A program made the translations under genes and the position numbers. From positions 1 to 42,741 of the forward strand of contig CAMZGO010000012.1 of the NCBI GenBank assembly GCA_947306425.1: a stretch of DNA of 42,741 nucleotides, written 5' to 3'. This DNA comes from an uncultured Elusimicrobia bacterium. Lineage in GTDB: Bacteria; Elusimicrobiota; Elusimicrobia; Elusimicrobiales; Elusimicrobiaceae. Under the pieces are notes generated by a model that worked only from the letters and a program-made list of their open reading frames with translations, ran no database searches and was not told the origin of the DNA. Shown here in pieces: positions 10,229-18,696 of this stretch (the stretch's first letter is position 1; every line of letters starts with the position of its first letter).

Positions 10229-11533
10229 ATGACAGAAGTTACCCCTAAACAGAAGCAACCGGCAGGTTTATATTTGCTCTTTGCCACTGAAATGTGGGAA
10301 AGATTCAGTTTCTATTCGTTAAAAGCACTGTTTATTTTATATTTAACGAAAGAACTTTTATTAAGTACTAAAGAGGCAAGCGGGCATTTCGGAACATTGA
10401 TGAGTTTGATATTTCTCTCTCCTCTTTTTGGCGGTTATATTGCAGACAAATGGATTGGAAAACGCGCGGCAATAATTATCGGTGCAGTATGTATTGCTGC
10501 CGGGCAACTTTGCATGGGCAGGGGCAGTATGACTTGGGTGTTTTGGGCTATGGCATTTATCGTTATAGGTAATGGGTTTTTTAAACCGAATATTTCAAGT
10601 ATTGTCGGAGACCTTTATGAAAAAAATGACCCTCGCCGCGACAGCGGTTTTACCATTTTTTATATGGGCATAAATTTGGGTTCTTTTTTGGCAGGTTTGA
10701 TTGCAGGTTCCTTAGCGCATGAATTCGGCTGGGGTTGGGGCTTTGGTGCAGCGGCAATCGGCATGATTATTGGTTTATTAACTTTCCTTTGGGGTCAAAA
10801 TAAATTTTTACAAGGTAAAGGTTTGGCCCCTAAAAATTATGAAAAAAAGGAAGTTAAACAAACCTCAAATAATCCTTTGACAAAAGAAGAAAAACAAAGA
10901 ATTGCGGTTATTTTTATAATGGCATTTTTCTCCGTTTTCTTTTGGGCTATTTTTGAACAAAAAGGTGCGGCGCTTAATTTGATTGCCGAACACAATGTAG
11001 ATAGAATCGTACACTTATTTGGCAAAGCATTTGAAATACCTACTGCATGGTTTCAGTCGGTAAATCCATTGTTTATTATGCTTTTTGCGCCTGTATTTTC
11101 AAAACTTTGGGTAACTTTAGGTAAAAAAAATAAAGACTTAAGCATACCGGCAAAATTTGTTGTTGCATTTTGGTTAATTGCGTTAGGTTATGCTTTACTT
11201 TTGACGGCTTCAATAGTATGTAAAGATAAATTTGGTATGCTTTGGATTATCGGTGCATATTTCTTATTTACTATGGGTGAACTTTGTCTGTCGCCGGTAG
11301 GGCTTTCAATGGTAACCAAATTATCGCCGGTAAAATTTATTTCTTTATTTATGGGTATTTGGTTTTTGGCAAACTCCGCTGCCGGATGGCTTGCGGGTAA
11401 ATACTCAGGTTTCTTAGATAAAGATAATTTGACGCAATTTTTCACTTGGCCGGTTATTACGCCGGTAGTTGCTTCTTTGATACTGCTTATTTTAGTTAAA
11501 CCTATTAAGCGTTGGATGCACGGCGTTAAATAA
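10229..11533 (+). CDS. POT family proton-coupled peptide transporter
   Basis: This 434-residue membrane protein has the POT/PTR2 signature ExxERFSFY (EMWERFSFYSL, residues about 21-31) and the second family motif FTIFYMGINLGS in TM5. About 12-14 hydrophobic segments can be seen. The family imports di- and tripeptides with protons, so the gene probably supplies peptides or amino acids. It is somewhat shorter than the roughly 480-500-residue E. coli DtpA group. It is monocistronic, between its own promoter and a terminator at 11558-11591, and divergent from bamA with a 117-bp shared intergenic region. Confidence 0.9.
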   Translation: MTEVTPKQKQPAGLYLLFATEMWERFSFYSLKALFILYLTKELLLSTKEASGHFGTLMSLIFLSPLFGGYIADKWIGKRAAIIIGAVCIAAGQLCMGRGSMTWVFWAMAFIVIGNGFFKPNISSIVGDLYEKNDPRRDSGFTIFYMGINLGSFLAGLIAGSLAHEFGWGWGFGAAAIGMIIGLLTFLWGQNKFLQGKGLAPKNYEKKEVKQTSNNPLTKEEKQRIAVIFIMAFFSVFFWAIFEQKGAALNLIAEHNVDRIVHLFGKAFEIPTAWFQSVNPLFIMLFAPVFSKLWVTLGKKNKDLSIPAKFVVAFWLIALGYALLLTASIVCKDKFGMLWIIGAYFLFTMGELCLSPVGLSMVTKLSPVKFISLFMGIWFLANSAAGWLAGKYSGFLDKDNLTQFFTWPVITPVVASLILLILVKPIKRWMHGVK

Positions 11534-11557
11534 AATTGAAATAAATTATATTTTGAT

Positions 11558-11591
11558 AACACCTGCGGTTAAGCGCCGCGGGTGTTTTTTT
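11558..11591 (+). terminator. Intrinsic terminator after the peptide transporter
   Basis: AACACCTGCGG (11558-11568) pairs with CCGCGGGTGTT (11576-11586) with one G-T wobble and a 7-nt loop. A T run to 11591 follows. The next gene's -10 box begins immediately after it. Confidence 0.85.
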
Positions 11592-11599
11592 GCTAAAAT
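11591..11599 (+). promoter_or_regulatory. rsmE extended -10 box, leaderless start
   Basis: TGCTAAAAT is followed by 6 nt and the ATG at 11606. There is no Shine-Dalgarno. The -35 region would fall inside the preceding terminator hairpin, so the extended TG motif probably carries recognition. Confidence 0.55.
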
Positions 11600-11605
11600 T
11601 TATGT

Positions 11606-12286
11606 ATGCCGCAGTATTTGGCCCAAATAAATGGGGAAAATTTCATTCTCTCAAAAGAGGAAGCACACCACTTAAAAGTGGCACGCTATACTTTAAACCA
11701 AGAAATCAAGATTTTTGACGGGTTGGGTAAAAAATATTTAGCGCGTTTAACAAGCATGCAAGGCGGGGAAATAATTAAACCTCTGCCAAGCCTGGCGCTT
11801 AAAAGAAATATTACGCTTTATTTCAGCGCTATTTCCCGCCCTGCTACAGAGGAATTACTTGACCTTTGCACGCAAGCCGGCGCAAGCACTTTTTGCCCTG
11901 TGTTCAGTAAATTTTGTGATCCAAATTTACTAAAAAAATGGGAGACAAAACAAGAGCGTTGGGGGCAAATTGTTTTGGCATCCGCCAAACAATGCGAGAT
12001 TGCAAAAATACCGCAAATTTTACCTCCTCTTACTTTTGATCAAGCAATAAAAAATTTAAAAATACCTGGCTTAATCTGTTATGAAGAAGAACAAAAAATG
12101 CCGATAACAGAACAAATTCCGTCGGCGACAAATATTGCCCTTTTCATCGGGCCTGAAGGCGGATATGCAGAAGAAGAAATTGCTCTTGCAAAAAATTATG
12201 GTGTAAAACCTGTAACACTCGGTGTAAATATTTTACGTGCGCAAACTGCCGCTGCATGCGCAGCATGGGCTTTGGCTAATTTATGA
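11606..12286 (+). CDS. rsmE: 16S rRNA m3U1498 methyltransferase RsmE
   Basis: This 226-residue SPOUT methyltransferase starts with a PUA-like domain (about 1-70, with KEEAHHLKVARY) and ends with the knotted SAM-binding motifs FIGPEGGYAEEEI (about 178-190) and LGVNILRAQTAA. It N3-methylates U1498 (E. coli numbering) in the decoding centre of 16S rRNA. Its length is slightly below the typical 240 residues. It overlaps mtaB by 4 nt, forming a two-gene operon for RNA modification. The start is chosen because it is the first ATG after the -10 box and matches the family N-terminus. Confidence 0.93.
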   Translation: MPQYLAQINGENFILSKEEAHHLKVARYTLNQEIKIFDGLGKKYLARLTSMQGGEIIKPLPSLALKRNITLYFSAISRPATEELLDLCTQAGASTFCPVFSKFCDPNLLKKWETKQERWGQIVLASAKQCEIAKIPQILPPLTFDQAIKNLKIPGLICYEEEQKMPITEQIPSATNIALFIGPEGGYAEEEIALAKNYGVKPVTLGVNILRAQTAAACAAWALANL

Positions 12287-13506
12287 AAATTTATATTAAA
12301 ACATTCGGTTGCCGTGTTAATCAAGTGGAAAGTGAGGCTTTGCTTGAAGAGTTTTTACGTCGCGGCCACAAAATAGTAACCGCACCGCAATATGCCGATA
12401 TTTGTTTAATAAACACTTGTTCCGTAACACATAAAGCCGATAAAGACGCGCTAAAAGAAGCCAATTTAATTAAACGAAAAAGCCCAAATGCGCGTTTAAT
12501 TTTGACAGGATGTTTTGCAAGACACGGCGCAAAAGAAATTTTGGAAAAAGTTAAGCAAGCAGAAATTGTACAAAAGGAAAATTTACCGCAAGAATTATTT
12601 AAACAAGATATTGATTGGACGGTTAAAGAACATCAAGGTAAAACGCGCGCTTTTGTTAAAATTCAAGACGGGTGTACAAATTTTTGCACTTATTGCATAG
12701 TTCCGTTTACGCGGCCTGTAAAAACTTCTAAACCTAAAGAAATTGTACTTAGAGAGATTAAAAATTTAATTGCTTCCGGTTATAAAGAAATTGTTTTGAC
12801 AGGCATCAACATAGGCAATTATTTTTGCCCGGAAACCAAAACAAATTTGGCCGAGCTTGTTAAAGAAATTTTTAAATTAGAGGGTGATTTCCGCATAAGA
12901 TTTTCTTCCATAGAAATGCCGACTGTAACTGATGAACTTTTGGAAGTCGTTTCAAAAGCCGGAAACAAATTTTGCAATTATTTACACTTGCCTTTACAAA
13001 GCGGTTCAAGCGCGGTATTAAAAGAAATGCACCGCCATTATTCTGCGGAAGATTTTAAAAAACGCGTACAGGAAATACGCAAAAAAATAAAGAATATTTT
13101 TATTTATACTGATATTATCGCAGGTTTTCCTACTGAAAGTTTAGAAGATTTTGAAAGTTCCGTTGCTTTTGTTCGCAAAATAGGTTTTGCGGGTTTGCAT
13201 GTTTTCAGTTACTCTCCGCGCCCAATGACGGCGGCGGCAAAATTGCCGCAAATTGACGTACAAGAAATCAAACGCCGCGCCGATATTTTGCGTGAAGAAG
13301 ATTTAATTTTACGCCGTAAAGCGGCAGAAAGTTTAATTGATACAATCCAAGAAATTTTGGTTGAAGATTTAACTAAAGATGGTAAATATCAAGTGGCAAC
13401 CGCGTCAAATTTTCAAAAAGTTTTAGTTCCTTTAAGTACACCGAAAAACAGTTTGGTAAAAGTAAAAATCACAAAAGCCCAAGACGGCATTTGTTTCGGG
13501 GAATAA
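12283..13506 (+). CDS. mtaB: tRNA t6A37 methylthiotransferase MtaB
   Basis: This 407-residue protein has the methylthiotransferase N-terminal domain (IKTFGCRVNQVESEAL; further Cys in INTCSVT and LTGCFARHG), the radical SAM cluster motif CTNFCTYC (about residues 131-138), and a short C-terminal TRAM-like region. FGCRVNQ and the length place it nearer MtaB than MiaB or RimO. It adds a methylthio group to threonylcarbamoyl-A37 in tRNAs reading ANN codons, using two [4Fe-4S] clusters. It is translationally coupled to rsmE. Confidence 0.92.
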   Translation: MKIYIKTFGCRVNQVESEALLEEFLRRGHKIVTAPQYADICLINTCSVTHKADKDALKEANLIKRKSPNARLILTGCFARHGAKEILEKVKQAEIVQKENLPQELFKQDIDWTVKEHQGKTRAFVKIQDGCTNFCTYCIVPFTRPVKTSKPKEIVLREIKNLIASGYKEIVLTGINIGNYFCPETKTNLAELVKEIFKLEGDFRIRFSSIEMPTVTDELLEVVSKAGNKFCNYLHLPLQSGSSAVLKEMHRHYSAEDFKKRVQEIRKKIKNIFIYTDIIAGFPTESLEDFESSVAFVRKIGFAGLHVFSYSPRPMTAAAKLPQIDVQEIKRRADILREEDLILRRKAAESLIDTIQEILVEDLTKDGKYQVATASNFQKVLVPLSTPKNSLVKVKITKAQDGICFGE

Positions 13507-13540
13507 GAAAATTATATCCACATATTATAATTATGAAATA

Positions 13541-14062
13541 TTAATACAGATAAGCACAAATAGTTCCATCACAAATTGATCTGATAGGTTTATTGGTTTC
13601 CTTTGCACATAAACGGCTTGCTGCACCTTTGGCATCCACACCGTTTAAATTCTGCACAAGACAATAAAAAGGCCTGCCCGTACCCCTGGTAACATAATAT
13701 TTTACTGTTTCTTTGAAAATAGTTCTTTCACAAGCAAGAAAACTATTGTCATTATCAACATTACCAAACCAAACATCACAGATGATACCATCGGTTGTTT
13801 CTATATGTAAACTATAACTGGTTGTTGATTCTCTTTTTATATTTAAATCAATATCTAACCCCGCCATTGTTTTTGGATACTCATTATTATTTAAAAAATA
13901 TCTTTGTGCAGATTGTTGAAGGCTTTTTGTAATATTTTTTAAAGTACTAAACCTTGCTTTACCGACTACCATTTGATATTGCGGCAGTGCGATTGCCGCT
14001 AAAATTCCGATAATTAAAACCACAACTAAAAGTTCTATTAAAGTAAAACCTTTTTTGTTCAT
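13541..14062 (-). CDS. Type IV pilin-like protein A
   Basis: This 173-residue prepilin has the leader MNKKG, then the prepilin-peptidase site G|FTLIE, with Glu at mature position 5, and a hydrophobic helix LLVVVLIIGILAAIALPQYQ. The helix is almost identical in the four other pilins here, but the rest is unlike them. The C-terminal part has several Cys, including ASRLC, which has counterparts in pilins B and C (NRLC). It is a lone gene between mtaB and pfp with its own T-tract promoter. No pilus assembly ATPase, platform protein or peptidase is in the window. It could be a major pilin, minor pilin or pseudopilin. Confidence 0.9.
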   Translation of the reverse strand: MNKKGFTLIELLVVVLIIGILAAIALPQYQMVVGKARFSTLKNITKSLQQSAQRYFLNNNEYPKTMAGLDIDLNIKRESTTSYSLHIETTDGIICDVWFGNVDNDNSFLACERTIFKETVKYYVTRGTGRPFYCLVQNLNGVDAKGAASRLCAKETNKPIRSICDGTICAYLY

Positions 14063-14117
14063 ATATTAAATCTCCGTATTTTATTTATACAGCGTTTTTA
14101 ATTTAGCTATATAGTAT

Positions 14118-14171
14118 ATTGTAGAAAAAAAAAAAAAAAACGTTGTCAAGAGGAATTTAAACACCCCGACG
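14118..14171 (-). promoter_or_regulatory. T-tract promoter of pilin A
   Basis: On the minus strand: CGTCG (14171-14167), 17 nt, TTGACA (14149-14144), ACG, 16 T (14140-14125), C, then TACAAT (14123-14118). The -35 to -10 spacer is 20 bp and mostly homopolymer. The first motif ends 17 nt before the -35 box, exactly as in three other pilin promoters. Confidence 0.75.
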
Positions 14172-14344
14172 ATAAAATAATAAAATATTTCCTTTTATTT
14201 TTACCTCACACTTTTTGCTTGCAAAAAGTAGGTGGGAGTAAATTATAGGAATTATTTTTATATTTTAATTTATCCAAAAGACTTTGACGGCAAAAAATTA
14301 AGGATGCAGATTTCTTTACTATTCTACCAAACCTCTTAATTTTA
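14172..14344. other. Intergenic region between pilin A and pfp
   Basis: The whole gap between the pilin A and pfp start codons is 14063-14381. Outside the two promoters it holds one clear structure: ACTTTTTGC (14210-14218) and GCAAAAAGT (14221-14229), a perfect 9-bp inverted repeat with a 2-nt loop, flanked by partly complementary CCTCAC and GGTGGGAG. A similar ATTTTTGC/GCAAAAAT hairpin lies upstream of pilin B. No gene is evident. Confidence 0.5.
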
Positions 14345-14373
14345 TATAATATAACTATACGTCAGTATAGGAG
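14345..14373 (+). promoter_or_regulatory. pfp -10 box and hairpin touching the Shine-Dalgarno
   Basis: TATAAT (14345-14350) should start a transcript near 14357. CTATAC (14355-14360) and GTATAG (14365-14370) form a 6-bp stem with loop GTCA. The 3' arm overlaps the first bases of the AGGAG Shine-Dalgarno (14369-14373) of pfp. A hairpin at the very 5' end could protect the mRNA or modulate initiation. Confidence 0.45.
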
Positions 14374-14381
14374 ATATTATT

Positions 14382-16040
14382 ATGAACCATTCACCTTTAC
14401 AAGCAGAAAGAATCAAATTTAAACCCGTTTTACCTGCCGTCTTAAAAAGCGGACCGGCAGCAGTAAAAACTAAAATCGGTAAACCCACGAAAAGTGTGGC
14501 AGACCAAGCAAAAATCAAAGCGATGTTCCCAAATACTTACGGTATGCCGGAAATTACTTTTATCAAAGGTAAAAATGCCGAAGCAGGCAAAAAAGTTATC
14601 AAAATGGCAGTTGTTTTGTCAGGCGGTCAAGCACCCGGCGGGCATAATGTTATTGCCGGTATTTTAGACGGCCTCAAAAAAGCAAACCCAAAAAATAAAT
14701 TATATGGTTTCTTAGGCGGGCCAAGCGGTATACTTGAGAATAAATTTGTTGAAATTACGCCTAAACTTATGGCCGATTACAGAAATACCGGCGGTTTTGA
14801 TTTAATTCAATCAGGCCGCACAAAAATTGAAACGGACGAACAACTTAAAACTGCAAAAGAAAATATTTTGAAAAATAAATTTAATGCGCTTGTAATTATC
14901 GGAGGGGATGATTCCAATACCAATGCCGCCGTTATTGCCGAATATTTTAAGCAAGAAGGCGTAAAAGTTAATGTTATCGGCGTACCAAAAACTATTGACG
15001 GCGACTTGAAAAATACTCAAATTGAAACCTCTTTCGGTTTTGATACAGCCACTAAAATTTATGCCGAACTTGTGGGCAATATTTGCCGCGATGTTAACTC
15101 TGCCCGCAAGTATTGGCACTTTGTTCGTTTAATGGGTCGCAGTGCTTCCCATATCACTCTGGAAGTCGCTTTAAAAACACACCCGAATATTACTTTAGTC
15201 GGCGAAGAAGTTTTAGCTAAAAAGAAAACTTTGGGGCAGATTGTAAACGATATTGCTAAAGTTATTATTGAACGCTCAAAAGCAGGTAAAAATTTCGGTG
15301 TTGTTTTGGTTCCGGAAGGTTTAATTGAATTTATTCCGGAAATGAAGGCCTTAATTTCTGCTTTAAACGATTTACTTGCAGATAATGAAGAAGCCCTTTC
15401 AAAACTTAATACACTTAAAGAAAAGAAAGCCTTTGTTATTTCAAAACTTCCTAAAAATTTGGCCGCTTTAATGGAATCTTTACCCGAAGGTATTGCAAAC
15501 CAGCTTATGCTTGACCGCGATCCGCATGGGAACGTGCAAGTTTCCTTAATTGAAACGGAAAAACTTTTAATTGAAATGCTTAAAACCAAATTAAAAGAAC
15601 TCAAAAAATCCGGCAAATATAACGGCAAATTTTCTACTATCACACACTTCTTCGGTTATGAAGGCCGTTGCGGTATCCCCTCAACTTTTGACGCGACTTA
15701 CACTTATGCTTTAGGTTACAATGCCGCCGTTTTAGCACTTAATGACTGCAGCGGTTATTTATCTTCCGTAAGGAATTTAACCAAAAAAGCAGATGCCTGG
15801 GTTTGCGGAGGTATACCCTTAACAATGATGATGAATGTTGAAAAACGTAAAGGTAAAGATAAACCTGTCATCCGCAAAGCGCTTGTTGAACTTAACGGTA
15901 AGCCGTTTAAATTCTTGCAAAAGAACCGCGAAGATTGGGCAAAAAACGACCGCTACACTTTCCCCGGCCCTATTCAATATTTCGGCCCCGCAGTTGTAAC
16001 GGAAATGACAACTTTAACCTTACTATTGGAGCGAAAATAA
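14382..16040 (+). CDS. pfp: PPi-dependent phosphofructokinase (long form)
   Basis: This 552-residue protein belongs to the long PFP class. It has SGGQAPGGHNV near residue 85, GGDDSNTN (about 173-180) and PKTIDGD (about 202-208). Asp in GGDD and Lys in PKTIDGD are the residues that mark PPi rather than ATP as donor (Asp104 and Lys124 in E. coli PFK numbering). It catalyses the reversible phosphorylation of fructose 6-phosphate and conserves PPi energy. A second phosphofructokinase of the ATP type is encoded at 36933-38042. It precedes lysS by 1 nt; aminoacylation releases PPi, but a functional link is speculation. Confidence 0.93.
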   Translation: MNHSPLQAERIKFKPVLPAVLKSGPAAVKTKIGKPTKSVADQAKIKAMFPNTYGMPEITFIKGKNAEAGKKVIKMAVVLSGGQAPGGHNVIAGILDGLKKANPKNKLYGFLGGPSGILENKFVEITPKLMADYRNTGGFDLIQSGRTKIETDEQLKTAKENILKNKFNALVIIGGDDSNTNAAVIAEYFKQEGVKVNVIGVPKTIDGDLKNTQIETSFGFDTATKIYAELVGNICRDVNSARKYWHFVRLMGRSASHITLEVALKTHPNITLVGEEVLAKKKTLGQIVNDIAKVIIERSKAGKNFGVVLVPEGLIEFIPEMKALISALNDLLADNEEALSKLNTLKEKKAFVISKLPKNLAALMESLPEGIANQLMLDRDPHGNVQVSLIETEKLLIEMLKTKLKELKKSGKYNGKFSTITHFFGYEGRCGIPSTFDATYTYALGYNAAVLALNDCSGYLSSVRNLTKKADAWVCGGIPLTMMMNVEKRKGKDKPVIRKALVELNGKPFKFLQKNREDWAKNDRYTFPGPIQYFGPAVVTEMTTLTLLLERK

Positions 16041-16041
16041 T

Positions 16042-17550
16042 ATGGAAAATAACCAAAAACTTTCCCCGCTTGACGAAATTATTAAACATAAAAGGGAAGA
16101 AATTGCCGCCTTAAAGGAAAGCGGTTTTAACCCATACCCCGCGCATGTTGACCCAAAACAAACTTGTGCCGAAGCAAAAGATTTACCGGAAAATACGGAA
16201 GTTGCGGTTGCCGGGCGCTTGGTACAGTTGCGTTCAATGGGTAAAGCGGCTTTTGCGCATATTAAAGATGTTACCGCAAAGATTCAAATTTACGTGCAAA
16301 AAGATTCCCTTGGCGAAGAATCTTATACCTTTTTCAAAAAACATATTGCCGTGGGTGATTTCGTTTTAGTTAAAGGCCATTTGTTTCTTACCAAAACAGG
16401 TGAAAAAACAATTAAAGCAGACAGCGTTGATTTAATTTCAAAAGCAGTGCGCCCTATGCCGGAAAAATTTCATGGCTTGCAAGATACGGAAATCCGTTTT
16501 AGGAACCGCCACCTTGACTTAATTTCCAACGAAGATGTAAAAGAAATTTTTGTTAAAAGGGCAAAAATTATTTCTTCAATTCGCAAAACTTTAGACGGTA
16601 AAGGTTATTTGGAAGTTGAAACACCAACCTTAACCGCAAGTGCCGGCGGTGCTATTGCAAAGCCTTTCCAGACATATCATAATGCTTTGAAAATTCCTTT
16701 GTATATGCGTATTGCTTTGGAACTTTACCACAAACGCCTTGTTATCGGCGGGCTTGATAAAATTTACGAAATCGGCAAAATGTTTAGGAATGAAGGTATT
16801 GACACAACCCATAATCCCGAATTCACCATGATGGAACTTTATCAGGCATACGGCAATGTGAACACGATGGCAGATTTGTTTGATGAACTTATCGGCAATG
16901 CCGCCAAGGCAATAGGTGTAACAAAAGTTAATTACCGCGGGCATGAAGTTAATTTGGTCCCGCCTTTCAAACGCATCTATTTGCCTGAAGTTTGGAAGGA
17001 AACTTTCGGCGAAGACATACATAATATTTTGGACGGCCGCCATTTCAAAAAACCCGAACTTGTTGCGCTTGCCAAAAAAGCCGGTGTTAAATTTGACGAA
17101 AGCGAAGCCGCAAATAAAATCTTTGATGCGGTGTTTGATGAAAAAATTGTTTTCCAATATTCAGACCCTGTTTTTGTTATGGATTACCCGACGGCAGTCA
17201 GTCCGTTTTCCAAAAACAAACCGGGCGACCCTGCCATTGTTGAACGCTTTGAAGCCTTTGTTGCCGGCGGTCAGGAAATTGCAAATGCTTATTCCGAAAT
17301 TAATGACCCGGCGGACCAATATCAACGCCTTAAAGACCAAGCGGCAGAAAAAGCAAAAGACAGTAAAAACGAGGACGCCGATATCGTGGATATGGACTAT
17401 ATTATTGCGATGGAGTCCGGCATGCCGCCGACAGGCGGTATGGGCATAGGTATTGACAGAATCTGTATGATGCTCACCGCGCAAGATTCTATCAGGGAAA
17501 TTATTTTATTCCCGACCTTAAAACCGCAAGAAAAAGAAGAAACAAAATAG
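16042..17550 (+). CDS. lysS: Lysyl-tRNA synthetase, class II
   Basis: This 502-residue protein has an N-terminal OB-fold anticodon-binding domain (about 55-160, VAVAGRLVQLRSMGKAAF) and a class II catalytic core with motif 2 (KMFRNEGIDTTHNPEFT) and motif 3 near the C-terminus (GMGIGIDRICMML). It charges tRNA-Lys using ATP. Its length is typical. It follows pfp by 1 nt, with GGAG of its Shine-Dalgarno inside the end of pfp, so they are cotranscribed. A terminator follows at 17574. Confidence 0.96.
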   Translation: MENNQKLSPLDEIIKHKREEIAALKESGFNPYPAHVDPKQTCAEAKDLPENTEVAVAGRLVQLRSMGKAAFAHIKDVTAKIQIYVQKDSLGEESYTFFKKHIAVGDFVLVKGHLFLTKTGEKTIKADSVDLISKAVRPMPEKFHGLQDTEIRFRNRHLDLISNEDVKEIFVKRAKIISSIRKTLDGKGYLEVETPTLTASAGGAIAKPFQTYHNALKIPLYMRIALELYHKRLVIGGLDKIYEIGKMFRNEGIDTTHNPEFTMMELYQAYGNVNTMADLFDELIGNAAKAIGVTKVNYRGHEVNLVPPFKRIYLPEVWKETFGEDIHNILDGRHFKKPELVALAKKAGVKFDESEAANKIFDAVFDEKIVFQYSDPVFVMDYPTAVSPFSKNKPGDPAIVERFEAFVAGGQEIANAYSEINDPADQYQRLKDQAAEKAKDSKNEDADIVDMDYIIAMESGMPPTGGMGIGIDRICMMLTAQDSIREIILFPTLKPQEKEETK

Positions 17551-17573
17551 GTTTTGTTTTCTTAATCAAAATT

Positions 17574-17605
17574 ACCCCCGTGTGAGAAATTGCGCGGGGG
17601 TTTTA
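17574..17605. terminator. Bidirectional terminator between lysS and pilin B
   Basis: ACCCCCGTG (17574-17582) pairs with CGCGGGGGT (17593-17601) around a 10-nt loop, followed by TTTTAGTTT. It lies between two convergent genes. The plus-strand T run favours lysS termination; the minus-strand side has only TAATTTTG. Confidence 0.7.
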
Positions 17606-18142
17606 GTTTAATATATACTTTTGATAAGTATTTTTATAACCTTTAGGGGTCCATATATTAGTGGTACCATCTTCAATTCCTAAAACACTACATAAACGGT
17701 TTGCTCTTGCATGATTTTCTTCTGCAAGACATAAACCTAGGCGATTTGTTGGTTGATTATTAAAACCAAAAAATTTTTGCACATATATAACAGACAAATC
17801 GTTTTTACCGCAATTTATAACACCGCCATAGTTTTCCCCAGAACTAGACATACAACAAAACATTTCCCTATTTTTCTTACAAGTTCTTCCAACTAGATCA
17901 TATACTTCTATAAAATTTGGCAAAGAAATGGATAAATCATCAAAATTTTTTGTACCTTCGCCGTGAATTAAAACATATTCATCATAAGCATCACGAAGTG
18001 AAGAAACCATTGATTGATATTTCATAAACTCTGCTTTATCTTTTGCTAACTGATATTGTGGCAGGGCAATAGCCGTAAGTATGCCAATTATAAGCACCAC
18101 TACTAATAATTCTATTAAAGAAAAACCTTTTTTGTTTTTCAT
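17603..18142 (-). CDS. Type IV pilin-like protein B
   Basis: This 179-residue prepilin has the leader MKNKKG followed by FSLIELLVVV, with Glu5, and the shared helix ending in IALPQYQLAKDKA. The remainder is distinct, with Cys pairs (RTCKKNREMFCCM, INCGKND, LCLAEE) and the NRLC motif near the C-terminus, suggesting disulfides in the globular head. It is monocistronic and convergent with lysS. AGGAG precedes the ATG. The 55 nt from the -10 box to the ATG differ at only 2 positions from those of pilin C, although the two mature proteins diverge strongly after about residue 30. Confidence 0.9.
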   Translation of the reverse strand: MKNKKGFSLIELLVVVLIIGILTAIALPQYQLAKDKAEFMKYQSMVSSLRDAYDEYVLIHGEGTKNFDDLSISLPNFIEVYDLVGRTCKKNREMFCCMSSSGENYGGVINCGKNDLSVIYVQKFFGFNNQPTNRLGLCLAEENHARANRLCSVLGIEDGTTNIWTPKGYKNTYQKYILN

Positions 18143-18191
18143 AAAATCTCCTAAATTGCTTTATAAGGGCTTTTTGGGGTCCTATGTATAT

Positions 18192-18245
18192 ATTGTAGAA
18201 AAAAAAAAAAAAAACGTTGTCAAGAGGCATTTAAGCACCCCGACG
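18192..18245 (-). promoter_or_regulatory. T-tract promoter of pilin B
   Basis: On the minus strand: CGTCG (18245-18241), 17 nt, TTGACA (18223-18218), ACG, 16 T (18214-18199), C, and TACAAT (18197-18192). The spacer is 20 bp. The layout is identical to that of pilin A. Confidence 0.75.
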
Positions 18246-18278
18246 GTAAAATTGTATTTTATTCCGGTAAGTTTTATT

Positions 18279-18313
18279 GGTCTAATGGTCAAAAATGTTG
18301 CTGATTAAGTATC
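18279..18313 (-). repeat. Degenerate inverted copy of the 53-bp repeat
   Basis: These 35 bases match the reverse complement of 18587-18621 at 29 of 35 positions. With the copy at 18569-18621 they form an inverted pair enclosing about 255 bp of structured non-coding DNA. Confidence 0.6.
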
Positions 18314-18568
18314 TTTTCCTTAAAATTGTTGCTCTTTTATTTTCCTCCCCCTTTGCCGTTTTATTTTTGCCTTAGCAAAAATAAGAAAGGGCGGAGGGGT
18401 TAGGGGTGGGGGTTGCCCATTAATACATTTTACGTCTCTGAAGTTTACTAATAAGGTACCCCCCTCTTGCCTCGCAAATAAAATTTGCTCGGCTTTCTCC
18501 CGCCCATTTTTTACATAGATAAAGACCGTAAAAAATGGGTGGCGAAAATAAAAGAGAAAGCAAAAAAA
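18314..18568. other. Structured non-coding segment with two hairpins
   Basis: This lies in the 554-bp gap between pilin B and the zinc-ribbon gene. Hairpin 1 is ATTTTTGC (18363-18370), loop CTTA, GCAAAAAT (18375-18382), framed by C-rich CCTCCCCCTTT (18344-18354) and G-rich AAAGGGCGGAGGGG. Hairpin 2 is CCCATTTTTTAC (18503-18514) with GTAAAAAATGGG (18528-18539), enclosed by GCTTTCTC (18492-18499) and GAGAAAGC (18554-18561). With its flanking inverted repeats it resembles a small non-autonomous repeat element. I see no convincing gene. Confidence 0.5.
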
Positions 18569-18621
18569 TAACATTCCATCATTTTTGATACGGTATTAGC
18601 AATATTTTTGACCATTAGGCC
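18569..18621. repeat. 53-bp dispersed repeat, copy 2
   Basis: This is an exact copy of bases 1-53 in the same orientation, about 18.6 kb away. The sequence diverges immediately after the final GCC. It forms the right arm of the inverted pair with 18279-18313. Confidence 0.75.
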
Positions 18622-18696
18622 GAAAATTTTAAAATTAAAAAACCGTAGTGTGAATATGTTTACACGCTGTACAGGATACTTAAATATATTTAAAAA

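Noticed and set aside
14125-14140. T/A homopolymers as assembly artefacts
   Set aside because: Length errors are possible, but the runs occur at the same position in five independent promoters, so the tract itself is real; exact lengths remain uncertain by a base or so.
18320-18574. 84-codon minus-strand open frame in the structured repeat segment
   Set aside because: Its sequence is dictated by the two hairpins and Pro-rich translation of C-rich repeats; there is no Shine-Dalgarno or recognisable domain.
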